Assembly: GCA_934167495.1 (NCBI GenBank)
Contig: CAKPKP010000004.1
Span: forward strand, 1-64,000
DNA: 64,000 bases
Origin: an uncultured Clostridia bacterium
Lineage (GTDB): Bacteria; Bacillota; Clostridia; TANB77; CAG-508
Reading direction: 5' to 3'
The notes beneath the pieces were generated by a model, which saw only the letters and a program-made list of their open reading frames with translations, made no database searches and was not told where the DNA came from. This document shows positions 1 through 8,384 of this stretch, one piece after another. The first letter of the stretch is position 1. Each line of letters begins with the position of its first letter. The translations under genes were made by a program, and so were the position numbers.

Positions 1-144
1 TTTTGTTAAATATTTTGCTTCTTTTGCCTTATCTAATATTCCATTTTTCCCTAATACCGCTGAAATGCTAATTCCTGCTAAAATTAAAAGTACTACTATT
101 GTTATTACTAATGCTATTAGTGTTATTCCTGAATTTTTCTTCAA
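1..144 (-). CDS. Pilin-like surface protein, N-terminal fragment cut by window edge
   Basis: Only the first 48 codons are in the window; the gene continues past the left edge. It opens with a TTG codon at 142-144, chosen because a clean AGGAGGG ribosome-binding site lies nine bases upstream. The residues run KKNSG then ITLIALVITIV and a hydrophobic stretch ending in LILAGISIS, followed by NGILDKAKEAKY. This is the prepilin-type leader plus membrane helix seen in type IV pilin-like proteins, with presumed cleavage after the Gly of NSG. The Glu normally at position 5 of mature pilins is Ala here. The start lies 17 bases after the stop of the upstream pilin/InlB-repeat gene, so the two probably form an operon. 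The function of the rest is not visible. Confidence 0.75.
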   Translation of the reverse strand, partial: MKKNSGITLIALVITIVVLLILAGISISAVLGKNGILDKAKEAKYLTK

Positions 145-161
145 TTTATATTTCCCTCCTT

Positions 162-2832
162 TTAATTTTTCACTGAGTTATTTTTATAATAATGTTCTGA
201 TGATTCAAGATGACTGCATAATCCTGTTTCATAATGTGTTGTACCACCAGCTACTTTATGTAATTCACAATACAATGTTTGACAAGGGCCTGATGGAGTT
301 GTTACTGTTCCGTTTACAACATGATCCTGAGGAGCACTTCCTCTACCAGTTCCGCATTTTGTACAGAACCATGTTACAACAGTAATAGTTTGACCTGGTC
401 CAGCAGGATGTGAAGAGTTTTGAGATCTTAAAGCTGTTTCTCCACAAGTAGTTGCTCTTGTACATATTTTACTCTCATTTCCTTTTCCAGAACAATACCA
501 TATTGCATAAAGAGTTATATTAGAATTTCCTGTATAACTACTTCCTGCTGAATATGCAACTGTATGTGATGAACTGCTTGTTGCCCAGCCTTTAAATGTA
601 TATCCAGTTGGAGCTGTAAAAGTACTATTTTGAATTGCATAATTACTTCCTTCTACCTTTCTTCCAGCAGACATACTACCACTACCTCCATTTGCATTAT
701 ACGTTACTGTATATATTTTTTTCCATACAGCATATAAGGTTGTATCTGCATTATTAGTAAATTTTGAACCTGCTGTATATGTTGCTGATGTTGCAGTATT
801 ACTCGTTGACCATCCTGCAAATTGATATCCTGATCTTGTAGGAGTTGTACTACTTAAAGTTATGTCAATACCATGTCTTTTGGTTTGTACATTTGGTGCT
901 CCACTACCTCCATTTGCATTATATGTTACTGTGTATATTCTTCTCCATACAGCATATAAGGTTGTATCTGCATTACTAGTAAACTTTGAACCTGCTGTAT
1001 ATGTCGCTGATGTTGCAGTATTACTCGTTGACCATCCCAAGAAATCATATTTTGATCTTGTAGGAATTGTAGTACTTAAAGTTATATCTTGTCCATGTTT
1101 TTTACTCTGTGCACTCGGTGCTCCACTACCACCATTAGCATTATATGTTATTGTATATAATTTTCTCCATACAGCGTACAATGTAGTATTTGCGTTACTA
1201 CTAAACTTTGAACCTGCTGAATAAGTTGCTGTTGTTGCAGTATTACTTGTTGACCATCCTAAAAATTCATATCCTGATTTTGTAGGAATTGTACTACTTA
1301 AAGTTATATCATAACCATGACTTTTAGTCTGTTGACTTGGTGCTCCACTACCACCATTAGCATTATATGTTATTTTATATACTATTGAATTAAATCTTGC
1401 AACTATACTATAATCTTTTGCGGGCATTTTAAAAGTATATGTAGCAGATGTTGATACTTTTGTAGCGCCTTCATACCATCCTAAAAAATAATAACCTGTA
1501 TTTGCGGTTGCACTTACTGTACATGATTCATTTTCAAATTTCTTTCCACTATCTCCACTTACTGTTCCACCTGTTGAAGACGTTCTACTTAAAGTATAAT
1601 CATTTGCTGTTATCTCCTCACTATCTATTGTCTCATTTCCAGCATTATCTATTGCTTTTATCCAAATTTTATATGTTCCACCTGCAGTAATTGGAAAATC
1701 ATTTGTAGTTGAATATTCTTCTCCATCTTTCTTATATTCATATCTTAATATTCCAGATGGATCTGTCGCACTTGCCATTACATTTATATTCTTATTGGCA
1801 AATGTTAGATTTTTACTTTCTATTGTTGGTCCTTCATTATCTACATTTTCAATTTTATATCTCTTTATTTGAAAGCCGTTTGTACCATCATAATATCTTG
1901 CTAGTATTGTTGTATTTTCTATTACTGCAAAACTAACTTGAACATTATTTTCTACATTAGTCCACTCTTCATCATTTTCTTTCTTGTATTGTTTCTTCAA
2001 ACCATTTTCTTCGTATTTTATTGTAACTATTATTGGTCCTGTTTCTATTCCATTTTTTATTCCTGCTTCTATTGTATTTCTTGGTGTTTTTATATCTTGA
2101 TCTATTTCTATTGTACTATTAGTTTCTTCTATATTTATTTCTATTTTTTTGCTTCTACTCTTTGCTTTGTCTGTAGTAGCTTTAAATATGTATGTTCCAT
2201 TTGTTTCTACTTCAAAAACATCTTCTACTTCTAATTCGTTATATGACCTTGTTTCTAATACATTTCCTTCTTTTATTAGTTCTATCTTTTCTATTTTCTT
2301 AGTTTTTCCTTTTTTCTCGACTGAAGCATTTACTTTTATCTTTATTTTTTCATCTTCATTTCCTTCTAATGGGATCTGTTCAAGTACTATTTTAGGATAT
2401 GGTTCACCATCTTCTTTTCCGTTCTTCTATAAATGTTACTTTTCCATCATCCTCTATTTTTGCTACTATTCTAAAATTATCTGTTGTAATAACTTTTATT
2501 TCATCCTCTTCTAATTCATCATCTTGTTCTTTAACAAATAACATTCCTACCCAAGTTTGCTCATCTAATTTACTATAAACTAAATTAATTAATTTTTCTT
2601 CTTTATTTTCTGTTACTTTTAAAGTCTTTTCTGAAGCTACTATTAATGTAACTCTTTCTTCGTACTCTTTTAACTTAGTTAAATACTTTGCTTCATTAGC
2701 CTTGTCCAATATTCCATTCTTTCCTATTACTGCTGAAATGCTAACTCCTGCTAATATTAATAGCACCACAATTGTTAAAACTAGTGCTATTAATGTTATT
2801 CCTGAATTTTTTCTTAAATTTTGTTTTTTCAT
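162..2832 (-). CDS. Pilin-like N-terminus joined to InlB-type repeats across a CGG +1 frameshift
   Basis: In frame 0 an ORF starts at 2832 (ATG with AGAGG ten bases upstream), shows a prepilin-type leader (RKNSG, ITLIALVLTIV, LILAGVSIS) and ends at 2404 soon after an in-frame CGG at 2421-2419. Skipping that C and reading GGA leads into a frame open all the way to 162, giving 137 + 752 residues. The joined protein has the pilin-like helix, an assembly-like region, a probable Ig-like segment (about residues 280-420), a Cys- and Gly-containing repeat, four InlB-type repeats and a Cys-rich tail (CSGK, CTRATTCGE, CTKCGTG). The downstream frame has a stop at 2427-2429, so the switch must fall between 2427 and 2404. 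The predicted product is a secreted or pilus-associated adhesin-like protein. The alternative is a true frameshift pseudogene. Confidence 0.7.
490..1390 (-). repeat. Four tandem InlB B-repeat units inside the surface protein gene
   Basis: Four units of about 225 bases each encode YNANGGSG near the start, GW[AS]TS in the middle and TLYA[VI]W at the end. The first three (about 1390-715) are nearly identical, including SNTATxATYxAGSKF. The fourth (about 715-490) is divergent. This matches the Listeria-Bacteroides / InlB B repeat family found in secreted adhesins. The high similarity between units suggests recent duplication, and unit number probably varies between strains. Confidence 0.85.
2419..2421 (-). 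other. In-frame CGG, proposed +1 frameshift site 1
   Basis: Coding strand reads GAA GAA CGG AAA AGA AGA TGG TGA in frame 0. Skipping C2421 gives GAA GAA GGA AAA GAA GAT GGT GAA CCA and enters the long InlB-repeat frame. See the CGG findings. Confidence 0.65.
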
Positions 2833-2861
2833 ATGTATATGTCCTCTTTTCATCTATTTAT

Positions 2862-2890
2862 ATTATACCAATCAATCTTCCCTCTTTCAA
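2862..2890 (-). promoter_or_regulatory. Sigma-A-type promoter for the pilin/InlB gene
   Basis: On the minus strand, TTGAAA (2890-2885) is followed after exactly 17 bases by TATAAT (2867-2862), about 30 bases upstream of the start at 2832. Spacing and both hexamers fit the vegetative consensus. Confidence 0.7.
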
Positions 2891-2958
2891 TATATGTAAT
2901 ACATTTGTAATATATATTTCTACTTTTTTCGACAAATTGTACAAAGGATTTATATAAT

Positions 2959-2990
2959 AAAGAGTTCACTTTATATAAAGTGAACTCTTT
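2959..2990 (-). terminator. Hairpin terminator after the SSB-like gene
   Basis: A perfect 14-bp inverted repeat, AAAGAGTTCACTTT, with a four-base loop lies 24 bases past the stop of the SSB-like gene. The stem ends carry A/T runs on both sides, so it could work in both directions. Confidence 0.65.
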
Positions 2991-3013
2991 ATTTCTTTCT
3001 ATTTTATTAATTT

Positions 3014-3694
3014 TTATACAACTTCACTGCTTTCTTCTACCATTTCGTCTTCTTTCTTTTCAATAACTTCTAAGCTTGCTACTGAAACTTCATATGCAAC
3101 TCTTGTTTCAGAAGTTCCATCTTCAAATTTCTTTTCGTATGTTCTACTTTGAACTCTACCTACTATTTTAACTTCTGAACCTACTTCTAAGTTTTGACAA
3201 AATCTAGCATTTCTTCCCCAAGCTATACATGGTATATAATCTGATTTATTATATGCTCTATTTACTGCAAGTAATATATCCGCAATTTCTCTACCAAATG
3301 GTGTTTGTCTATAAACTGGTTTTTTACATATATAACCTGTTAATGTAACTTCATTTGATATAATATCTTTTCCTACACATTCTTCACTTTCTGGCTTTTC
3401 AATTATTTCTTTTGCGAATACTGTTAAAATTAATTTGTTTCTCTCATTTTCATAATTATTGTAAGATCTAAATTGACCTTCTACTACTACTGTTTTTCCG
3501 ATATCTAAACTAATATCTGTAAGTAATCTTTCTGATACTGTTATTGGAATGATATCTGAATTTGAACTTAATCTTGCAACCTCTAAATTAAATATGTAAA
3601 AAGTTTCTCCATAAATTTCATGACTATACTTTTTCTCACTTGTAATTTTTCCCATTAATATTAAATGGTTGTTATCTGAATAATTTGTATCCAA
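3014..3694 (-). CDS. SSB-like protein with two OB folds
   Basis: The 226-residue product has two consecutive single-strand-binding OB-fold halves. The first is about residues 8-95 (NHLILMGKI, FNLEVARLS, VVVEGQFRSY). The second is about 108-215 (VTLTGYICKKP, REIADILLAVNRAY, IPCIAWGRNARF, VKIVGRVQSR). The second half matches primosomal-replication-type SSB domains (the IPC-WG and GRVQSR patterns). Usual SSB has one OB fold and an acidic DDDIPF tail; here the fold is duplicated and the tail (DEMVEESSEVV) is acidic but atypical. Start is TTG at 3694, supported by AGGAGG eight bases upstream. It probably binds single-stranded DNA in replication or repair. It stands alone between its terminator and an unrelated gene. 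Confidence 0.8.
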   Translation of the reverse strand: MDTNYSDNNHLILMGKITSEKKYSHEIYGETFYIFNLEVARLSSNSDIIPITVSERLLTDISLDIGKTVVVEGQFRSYNNYENERNKLILTVFAKEIIEKPESEECVGKDIISNEVTLTGYICKKPVYRQTPFGREIADILLAVNRAYNKSDYIPCIAWGRNARFCQNLEVGSEVKIVGRVQSRTYEKKFEDGTSETRVAYEVSVASLEVIEKKEDEMVEESSEVV

Positions 3695-3804
3695 TTTCTA
3701 TTCCTCCTTAAAATTCATCTATTGTATCTTTCAAATGTAGTCTCTTTTATTTTTTAAACAATTACATTATACCACCTTTTTCCTTTTTTGTCTACATAAA
3801 ATGT

Positions 3805-4296
3805 TTATTTTTTTAAACAAAGTAATAAAAGCACGCTTATTCCTAAGGTTTCATAAATATTTACTAAATTATATTTCTCTTTTATTTTTATATCTTGTGG
3901 TTCAATAATTGAATTGTTTAAACTAATTATATTCCTTTGAATACATAATATTACATCTTCTTCAATACTAGATGCTGTAACGGTTGCTTTAGCATTAAAT
4001 CCATATGTTATAGCATCTACATTTAGAGAATTTAATATATCATAATTTGATTCTAGATCTGTATTTACAATAAATTTTTTAGAGTTAGACACAATTTTTC
4101 TTAAATATTCTATATTTTCAAATACCTTTTTATAATCATAACACAATAATAAAGCTTCGAAGGCTACGTTTCTAATGTTCTGAATATTTTCATTATTTAT
4201 AAATATAAGATTTATATTGTCTTCTAGATTTCCTTTTAAATCATTTTCAAAAATTTTTTCATTATTTTTATTTGTTATTATTCCTATAAAAGGCAT
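3805..4296 (-). CDS. Conserved-looking hypothetical protein, possibly Mur-ligase-related
   Basis: I do not recognise this 163-residue protein with confidence. It begins MPFIGIITNKN, has a Leu-rich middle (FEALLLCYDY), then a segment IVNTDLESNYDILNSL followed by AITYGFNAKATVTASS, and ends in a hydrophobic tail LGISVLLLLCLKK. The TYGFN-A-V-A-S pattern resembles the linker after the ATP-binding domain of MurC-type Mur ligases, but the P-loop and the rest of the ligase are absent. It sits directly downstream of murI in the same direction (73-base gap), which fits a peptidoglycan link without proving it. RBS is a purine run GGGGGAT before ATG. Confidence 0.55.
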   Translation of the reverse strand: MPFIGIITNKNNEKIFENDLKGNLEDNINLIFINNENIQNIRNVAFEALLLCYDYKKVFENIEYLRKIVSNSKKFIVNTDLESNYDILNSLNVDAITYGFNAKATVTASSIEEDVILCIQRNIISLNNSIIEPQDIKIKEKYNLVNIYETLGISVLLLLCLKK

Positions 4297-4369
4297 TTTT
4301 GTTTTATCCCCCTAAAATAATATATATATTTTATATTATTTCTTTTTTTTAGAATATTAACCAAATTAT

Positions 4370-5173
4370 TTAAAATTCTACTCTTTTTATATCATTTTCC
4401 TCGATATTATAACTACCATCTAATAATTTATTTGCTACTTTTGTAAAATTACTCTCTGTATCTGATAAATAAAACTCATATTTAGGTATATTGTTAGATA
4501 CAGCTGTGATTTCTAATTTTTCTAATTCTTTTTTTAAATAAATACTTAATTTTTCTCCTGTATCTATTAACTCTATGTTTTTTCCTAATATTTCTTGAAT
4601 TTTATTTTTAAATAGTGGATAGTGTGTACAACCTAAAATTAATGCATCTAAATTTTCCATTCCTATTAAGTATTCTTCTAAAATTAATTTAGCTATTTTG
4701 TTATCAGTCCAACCTTGTTCTGCAATATCAGCTAAAACAGGACATTCTCTATTTATTACATTAATATCTTTAATTTTTTCTTTTATCTTTTTTTCCCATG
4801 CGTTACTTTTTATTGTTCCTCTTGTTGCAATAACACCTATGTTTTTTAAATTTTCATGCTCTTTAATATATTCAACTGTTGGATTTATTATTCCTATTAT
4901 TGGAATTTTATATATTCTTTTTAGTTCTTCTAAAGCTTGACTAGTAGCTGTACCACAAGCAATTATTATATATTTTACATTTTTGCTTATTAAGAATTCT
5001 ACTGCTTGCTTTGAAATACTTATAATACTTTCTTTTGATTTGTTTCCATATGGAAATCTTTTGGTATCTCCAAAATAAATTACATCTTCATTTGGTAATT
5101 CTTTTATTAATTTTGAAAATACTGTCATTCCTCCTACTCCTGAATCAAACATACCTATTGGTCTTTTATCCAT
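4370..5173 (-). CDS. murI: Glutamate racemase
   Basis: The enzyme interconverts L- and D-glutamate, supplying D-Glu for peptidoglycan. The 267-residue length is normal. Visible family motifs are PIGMFDSGVGG at the N-terminus, YFGDTKRFPYG (about 33-43), the first catalytic Cys in IIIACGTATS (about residue 73) and the second in ILGCTHYPLF (about 183). The first motif has Gly after the Cys where many homologues have Asn, a variant also seen in other clostridia. An extended -10 (TGGTATAAT, 5215-5210) lies upstream. Confidence 0.95.
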   Translation of the reverse strand: MDKRPIGMFDSGVGGMTVFSKLIKELPNEDVIYFGDTKRFPYGNKSKESIISISKQAVEFLISKNVKYIIIACGTATSQALEELKRIYKIPIIGIINPTVEYIKEHENLKNIGVIATRGTIKSNAWEKKIKEKIKDINVINRECPVLADIAEQGWTDNKIAKLILEEYLIGMENLDALILGCTHYPLFKNKIQEILGKNIELIDTGEKLSIYLKKELEKLEITAVSNNIPKYEFYLSDTESNFTKVANKLLDGSYNIEENDIKRVEF

Positions 5174-5258
5174 TTTATTTCTTTCTCCTTTTATTTATAT
5201 AATATGCTAATTATACCAAAACAAAACTAAAAAATCTACATTTGTAAACAAAGCTTTT

Positions 5259-5438
5259 ATATAATAGGAATTTCAGAGAAGTTTCCTATTATATAACAAT
5301 AGTGGGCTGATTAAATTTTTCCATATTTTAAATTGTAGAGTTCAGCCCACGTTTAATTGTTCGTGTGCGAAATTTGCAAAGCAAATTTCTGTGCAATATA
5401 TTTATATTATAGGAAGTTCAGAGAACTTTCCTATAATA
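5259..5438 (+). repeat. Intergenic structured repeat element, copy 1 (full, flanked by hairpins)
   Basis: This fills the 371-base gap between murI and spoVS. From left: a 12-bp hairpin built on ATATAATAGGAA (5259-5270/5283-5294); an outer stem AACAAT/ATTGTT (5295-5300/5356-5361) enclosing a 9-bp GC-rich stem GTGGGCTGA/TCAGCCCAC (5302-5310/5342-5350); then CGTGTGC and a palindromic core GAAATTTGC-AAA-GCAAATTTC (5369-5389); then a hairpin TATTATAGGAAGTTC/GAACTTTCCTATAATA (5405-5438). Bases 5295-5392 are identical to 48924-49021. The function is unknown; it may be a structured RNA, a MITE-like element or a REP-like element. Confidence 0.8.
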
Positions 5439-5543
5439 TAAAAAAAGTAAGCATTTGATATTATATTATACAAATTCTTACTTTTCATTTTTATTCTTAT
5501 TCTAAGAAAGATTTCCAAAACTTTCTATTTATTATAATTTTAA

Positions 5544-5807
5544 TTATTTTCTTGACTCCACAATAAGTTTTATTCCTGTTCTATCCTCACCTTCTACTTC
5601 CACTTCTGCAAATGCTGGTATGCATATTAGGTCTACTCCTGATGGCGCCACAAATCCTCTTGCAATAGCTACAGCTTTTATAGCTTGATTTAAAGCTCCT
5701 GCTCCTATAGCTTGCATTTCTGCTTTAGTAGTCTCCTTTACTAAACCTGCAATTGCTCCTGCAACTGAATTTGGATTTGATTTTGATGAAATTTTTAAAA
5801 CTTCCAT
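5544..5807 (-). CDS. spoVS: Stage V sporulation protein S
   Basis: The 87-residue product matches the full length and character of SpoVS: it opens MEVLKISSKSNPNSVAGAIAG, has an Ala-rich Alba-like core (AIGAGALNQAIKAVAIARGF) and ends with a basic strand (GIKLIVESRK). SpoVS is a small nucleic-acid-binding-type protein needed for normal spore coat assembly and septation control in Bacillus. RBS AGGAGG before ATG is strong. The gene stands alone between the repeat element downstream and recD2 upstream. Confidence 0.93.
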   Translation of the reverse strand: MEVLKISSKSNPNSVAGAIAGLVKETTKAEMQAIGAGALNQAIKAVAIARGFVAPSGVDLICIPAFAEVEVEGEDRTGIKLIVESRK

Positions 5808-5947
5808 TACTTTCCTCCTATATTTTTATTTTTGTTTCTTCAACGAAATCTATTTTACAATATTTGGAAAATAAAATCCAGTGTTTTTGGAATTTTTTGG
5901 TAAGAATCGTATGCGGTTATTTGACTATATTCGACATATCATTTTTT

Positions 5948-8215
5948 CTACTTTTCATTATTTGCATCAAGTGCTTTTATACATTTATATTCTAGTCCTG
6001 TGTTTCTTTTTCTGCTGTCTTCATTATTTATCATAAATTCTACTGTTTTTTGACTTCCTATTAATATTAGCATTTTCTTAGCTCTAGTAATTCCTGTATA
6101 TAATAAGTTTCTTGTAAGTAACATTGGTGATGACTGAGGAACTACCATTATGACTACATCAAATTCACTTCCTTGAGCTTTATGTATTGTTATTGCATAT
6201 GCATGTTCTAATTGCTCTAATTCAGAATATGTATACCAAGCCTCTTTTTTATCATCAAATTCAACTTTAATATTTTTCTCTGCATTATCTACTTTTACTA
6301 TTCTACCTAATTCTCCATTAAATATCCCAGTACCATTTTCATATTTTGTTTCATTCTTTTCCCAATACATATCATAATTATTTTTTATTTGCATTACTCT
6401 ATCGCCTTCTCTAAAATAAATTTGACCATATTGTTTTTCTTCTATATCATCTATTTTTGGATTTAATGCTTTTTGTAAATATGAATTTAATTCTTTAGTT
6501 CCAAGCAATCCTTTTTTAGTTGGAGTTAATACTTGTATATTTTTAAAGAAATCATAATTTCCATATTTTTTTAATCTTTCTTTGCTTAATGAAATCACTT
6601 GGTTTAACATTTTCTCTTGATTAATTTCATTTATGAAAAAGAAATCATTTAATTCTTCATCTATTTTTTCATTTTTATCTTCATCTATTAAGCCTTCTGT
6701 ATCATGTTTTTGTTTTATAAAATTTATACCTCTATTTACATTATGAGCATTTACTATTATTTTACTTTTAGCAGCTTGCCTAAAAATTTTATTTAATGTT
6801 ACTGTTGCAAACATATCTGATGAAATTAAATCTTTTAATATATTTCCTGGTCCTACAGAAGGTAATTGGTTACTATCTCCAACTAATACCAACTTTGTTC
6901 CTAAATATATTGCTTTTGATATATAATTCATTAAAAAAACATCCACCATTGAAACTTCATCTATTATTACAACATCTGCATCTAATGGAGCTATATCTAT
7001 ATCTATGTTTGATAGTTTATCATCTTCTATTTTTCCTATTTCTAATAATCTATGAATAGTTTTGGCTTCTTCTCCTGTAGTTTCTGATATTCTTTTTGCG
7101 GCTCTTCCTGTTGGTGCACATAGTACTACTTTTTTCCCTTTTGATTTATATAATTCTAACATTACTTTAATTATAGTAGTTTTTCCTGTACCTGGTCCAC
7201 CTGTTATTATACATACATTATTTTCATTTATTTGTGAAATTGCTTCTTTTTGTTTTTCAGATAATATTATGCCTTGAATCATTTCTTGTTTTTTTAGTTC
7301 AGTTTCAAAATCTTTTATATATTTTATATTTTTACATCTATCTAAAGCTTTTAATCTTTCTGAAATATTAGTTTCAGCTTTATTAAACGCTTGCAAATAT
7401 ATCCATTCTTGTTCTTTTCTTTTTTCTATGTATATATCTCCACTAATATTCAAATTAATTAAATTATCTTCTACTAATTCTTTATTTACATTTAATTTAT
7501 TCATTACAAAATCTATTAAATTTATTTTTTCTGTACATGTATTTCCATTGTAACTAGCAAGTAATAATGCGTATTTTATACCACTTCTTACTCTACTATC
7601 TGAATCTTTTGGTACTCCTATCTCTAATGCAATTTTATCTATTTTATTAAAATCTACTCCATATGTTATATCAACTAATATATATGGGTTTTCTCCTATT
7701 TTTTCTATTGCATTTTCACCTAAAGCATCATATACTTTTTTGCTATTTGCAGGACTTATTCCAAATTTCTCTAGAAATCCTACTATTTGCCATAATTCCC
7801 ATTTCTCATTAAATTCTTCTCCCATTTCGATTGCTTTATTTTTAGTTATTCCTTTTATTTCAGCTAATCTTGAAGGTTCAAATTTAAAAACACTAATTGT
7901 TTCCTCTCCAAATTTATCAATTATTTTTTTAGCAGTTGCAGGACCAAGTCCTTTTATAGCTCCACTTGCTAAATATTTTTCTAAACCATCTAATGTTTCT
8001 GGTAACATTTTTTCAAATGTATCTATTTTAAATTGTTCTCCATATTCTTGATGCATAACAAATTTACCTTGCAATTTTAGAGTATCTCCTTCATTTATGA
8101 AAGGAAGATATCCAACTACAGTATGAGTATCTTCTCCTGTATTTAAGACAGCTATGCAATAACTATTTATCTCATTTTGATATATTATTTCTTCTATTTG
8201 CCCTTTTAGTTCCAT
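5948..8215 (-). CDS. recD2: RecD2-type ATP-dependent DNA helicase
   Basis: This is a 755-residue SF1B 5'-3' helicase of the RecD-like (RecD2) family found in bacteria that lack RecBCD. The N-terminal OB-like region is followed by helix-hairpin-helix segments (GLGPATAKKI, about 88-97; GISPANSKKVY, about 170). Walker A is GGPGTGKTT (about residue 340), Walker B/motif II is VVIIDEVSMVD (about 422), motif III is GDSNQLPSVGPG, and the C-terminal motifs are AYAITIHKAQGSEFD and LLYTGITRAKK. Length and order are normal. It is proposed to help replication-fork repair. RBS GGAGGAG lies just before ATG. Confidence 0.95.
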   Translation of the reverse strand: MELKGQIEEIIYQNEINSYCIAVLNTGEDTHTVVGYLPFINEGDTLKLQGKFVMHQEYGEQFKIDTFEKMLPETLDGLEKYLASGAIKGLGPATAKKIIDKFGEETISVFKFEPSRLAEIKGITKNKAIEMGEEFNEKWELWQIVGFLEKFGISPANSKKVYDALGENAIEKIGENPYILVDITYGVDFNKIDKIALEIGVPKDSDSRVRSGIKYALLLASYNGNTCTEKINLIDFVMNKLNVNKELVEDNLINLNISGDIYIEKRKEQEWIYLQAFNKAETNISERLKALDRCKNIKYIKDFETELKKQEMIQGIILSEKQKEAISQINENNVCIITGGPGTGKTTIIKVMLELYKSKGKKVVLCAPTGRAAKRISETTGEEAKTIHRLLEIGKIEDDKLSNIDIDIAPLDADVVIIDEVSMVDVFLMNYISKAIYLGTKLVLVGDSNQLPSVGPGNILKDLISSDMFATVTLNKIFRQAAKSKIIVNAHNVNRGINFIKQKHDTEGLIDEDKNEKIDEELNDFFFINEINQEKMLNQVISLSKERLKKYGNYDFFKNIQVLTPTKKGLLGTKELNSYLQKALNPKIDDIEEKQYGQIYFREGDRVMQIKNNYDMYWEKNETKYENGTGIFNGELGRIVKVDNAEKNIKVEFDDKKEAWYTYSELEQLEHAYAITIHKAQGSEFDVVIMVVPQSSPMLLTRNLLYTGITRAKKMLILIGSQKTVEFMINNEDSRKRNTGLEYKCIKALDANNEK

Positions 8216-8384
8216 TTCTCCTCCAATATTAAAGCTAGTTTATCAAATATATTATATTTTTTCAACTTATTTTACAAATTATATACTATTATTTATACAG
8301 ATTTTGACAAAACGCTTTCAGAGTGCTATTATATATTTATAACATATTATGTTAATTCTAAAAATACAAAAGGAGAAGTTATTT

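Noticed and set aside
862..1224. Plus-strand ORF opposite the InlB repeats
   Set aside because: It is a shadow of the minus-strand repeats, hydrophobic by antisense codon bias, with no RBS.
490..1390. Tandem repeats as a CRISPR array
   Set aside because: Units are about 225 bases, coding throughout and translate to InlB-type repeats.
5259..5438. Repeat element as an insertion sequence
   Set aside because: It has no coding capacity and no transposase; at most it is a MITE or REP-like unit.
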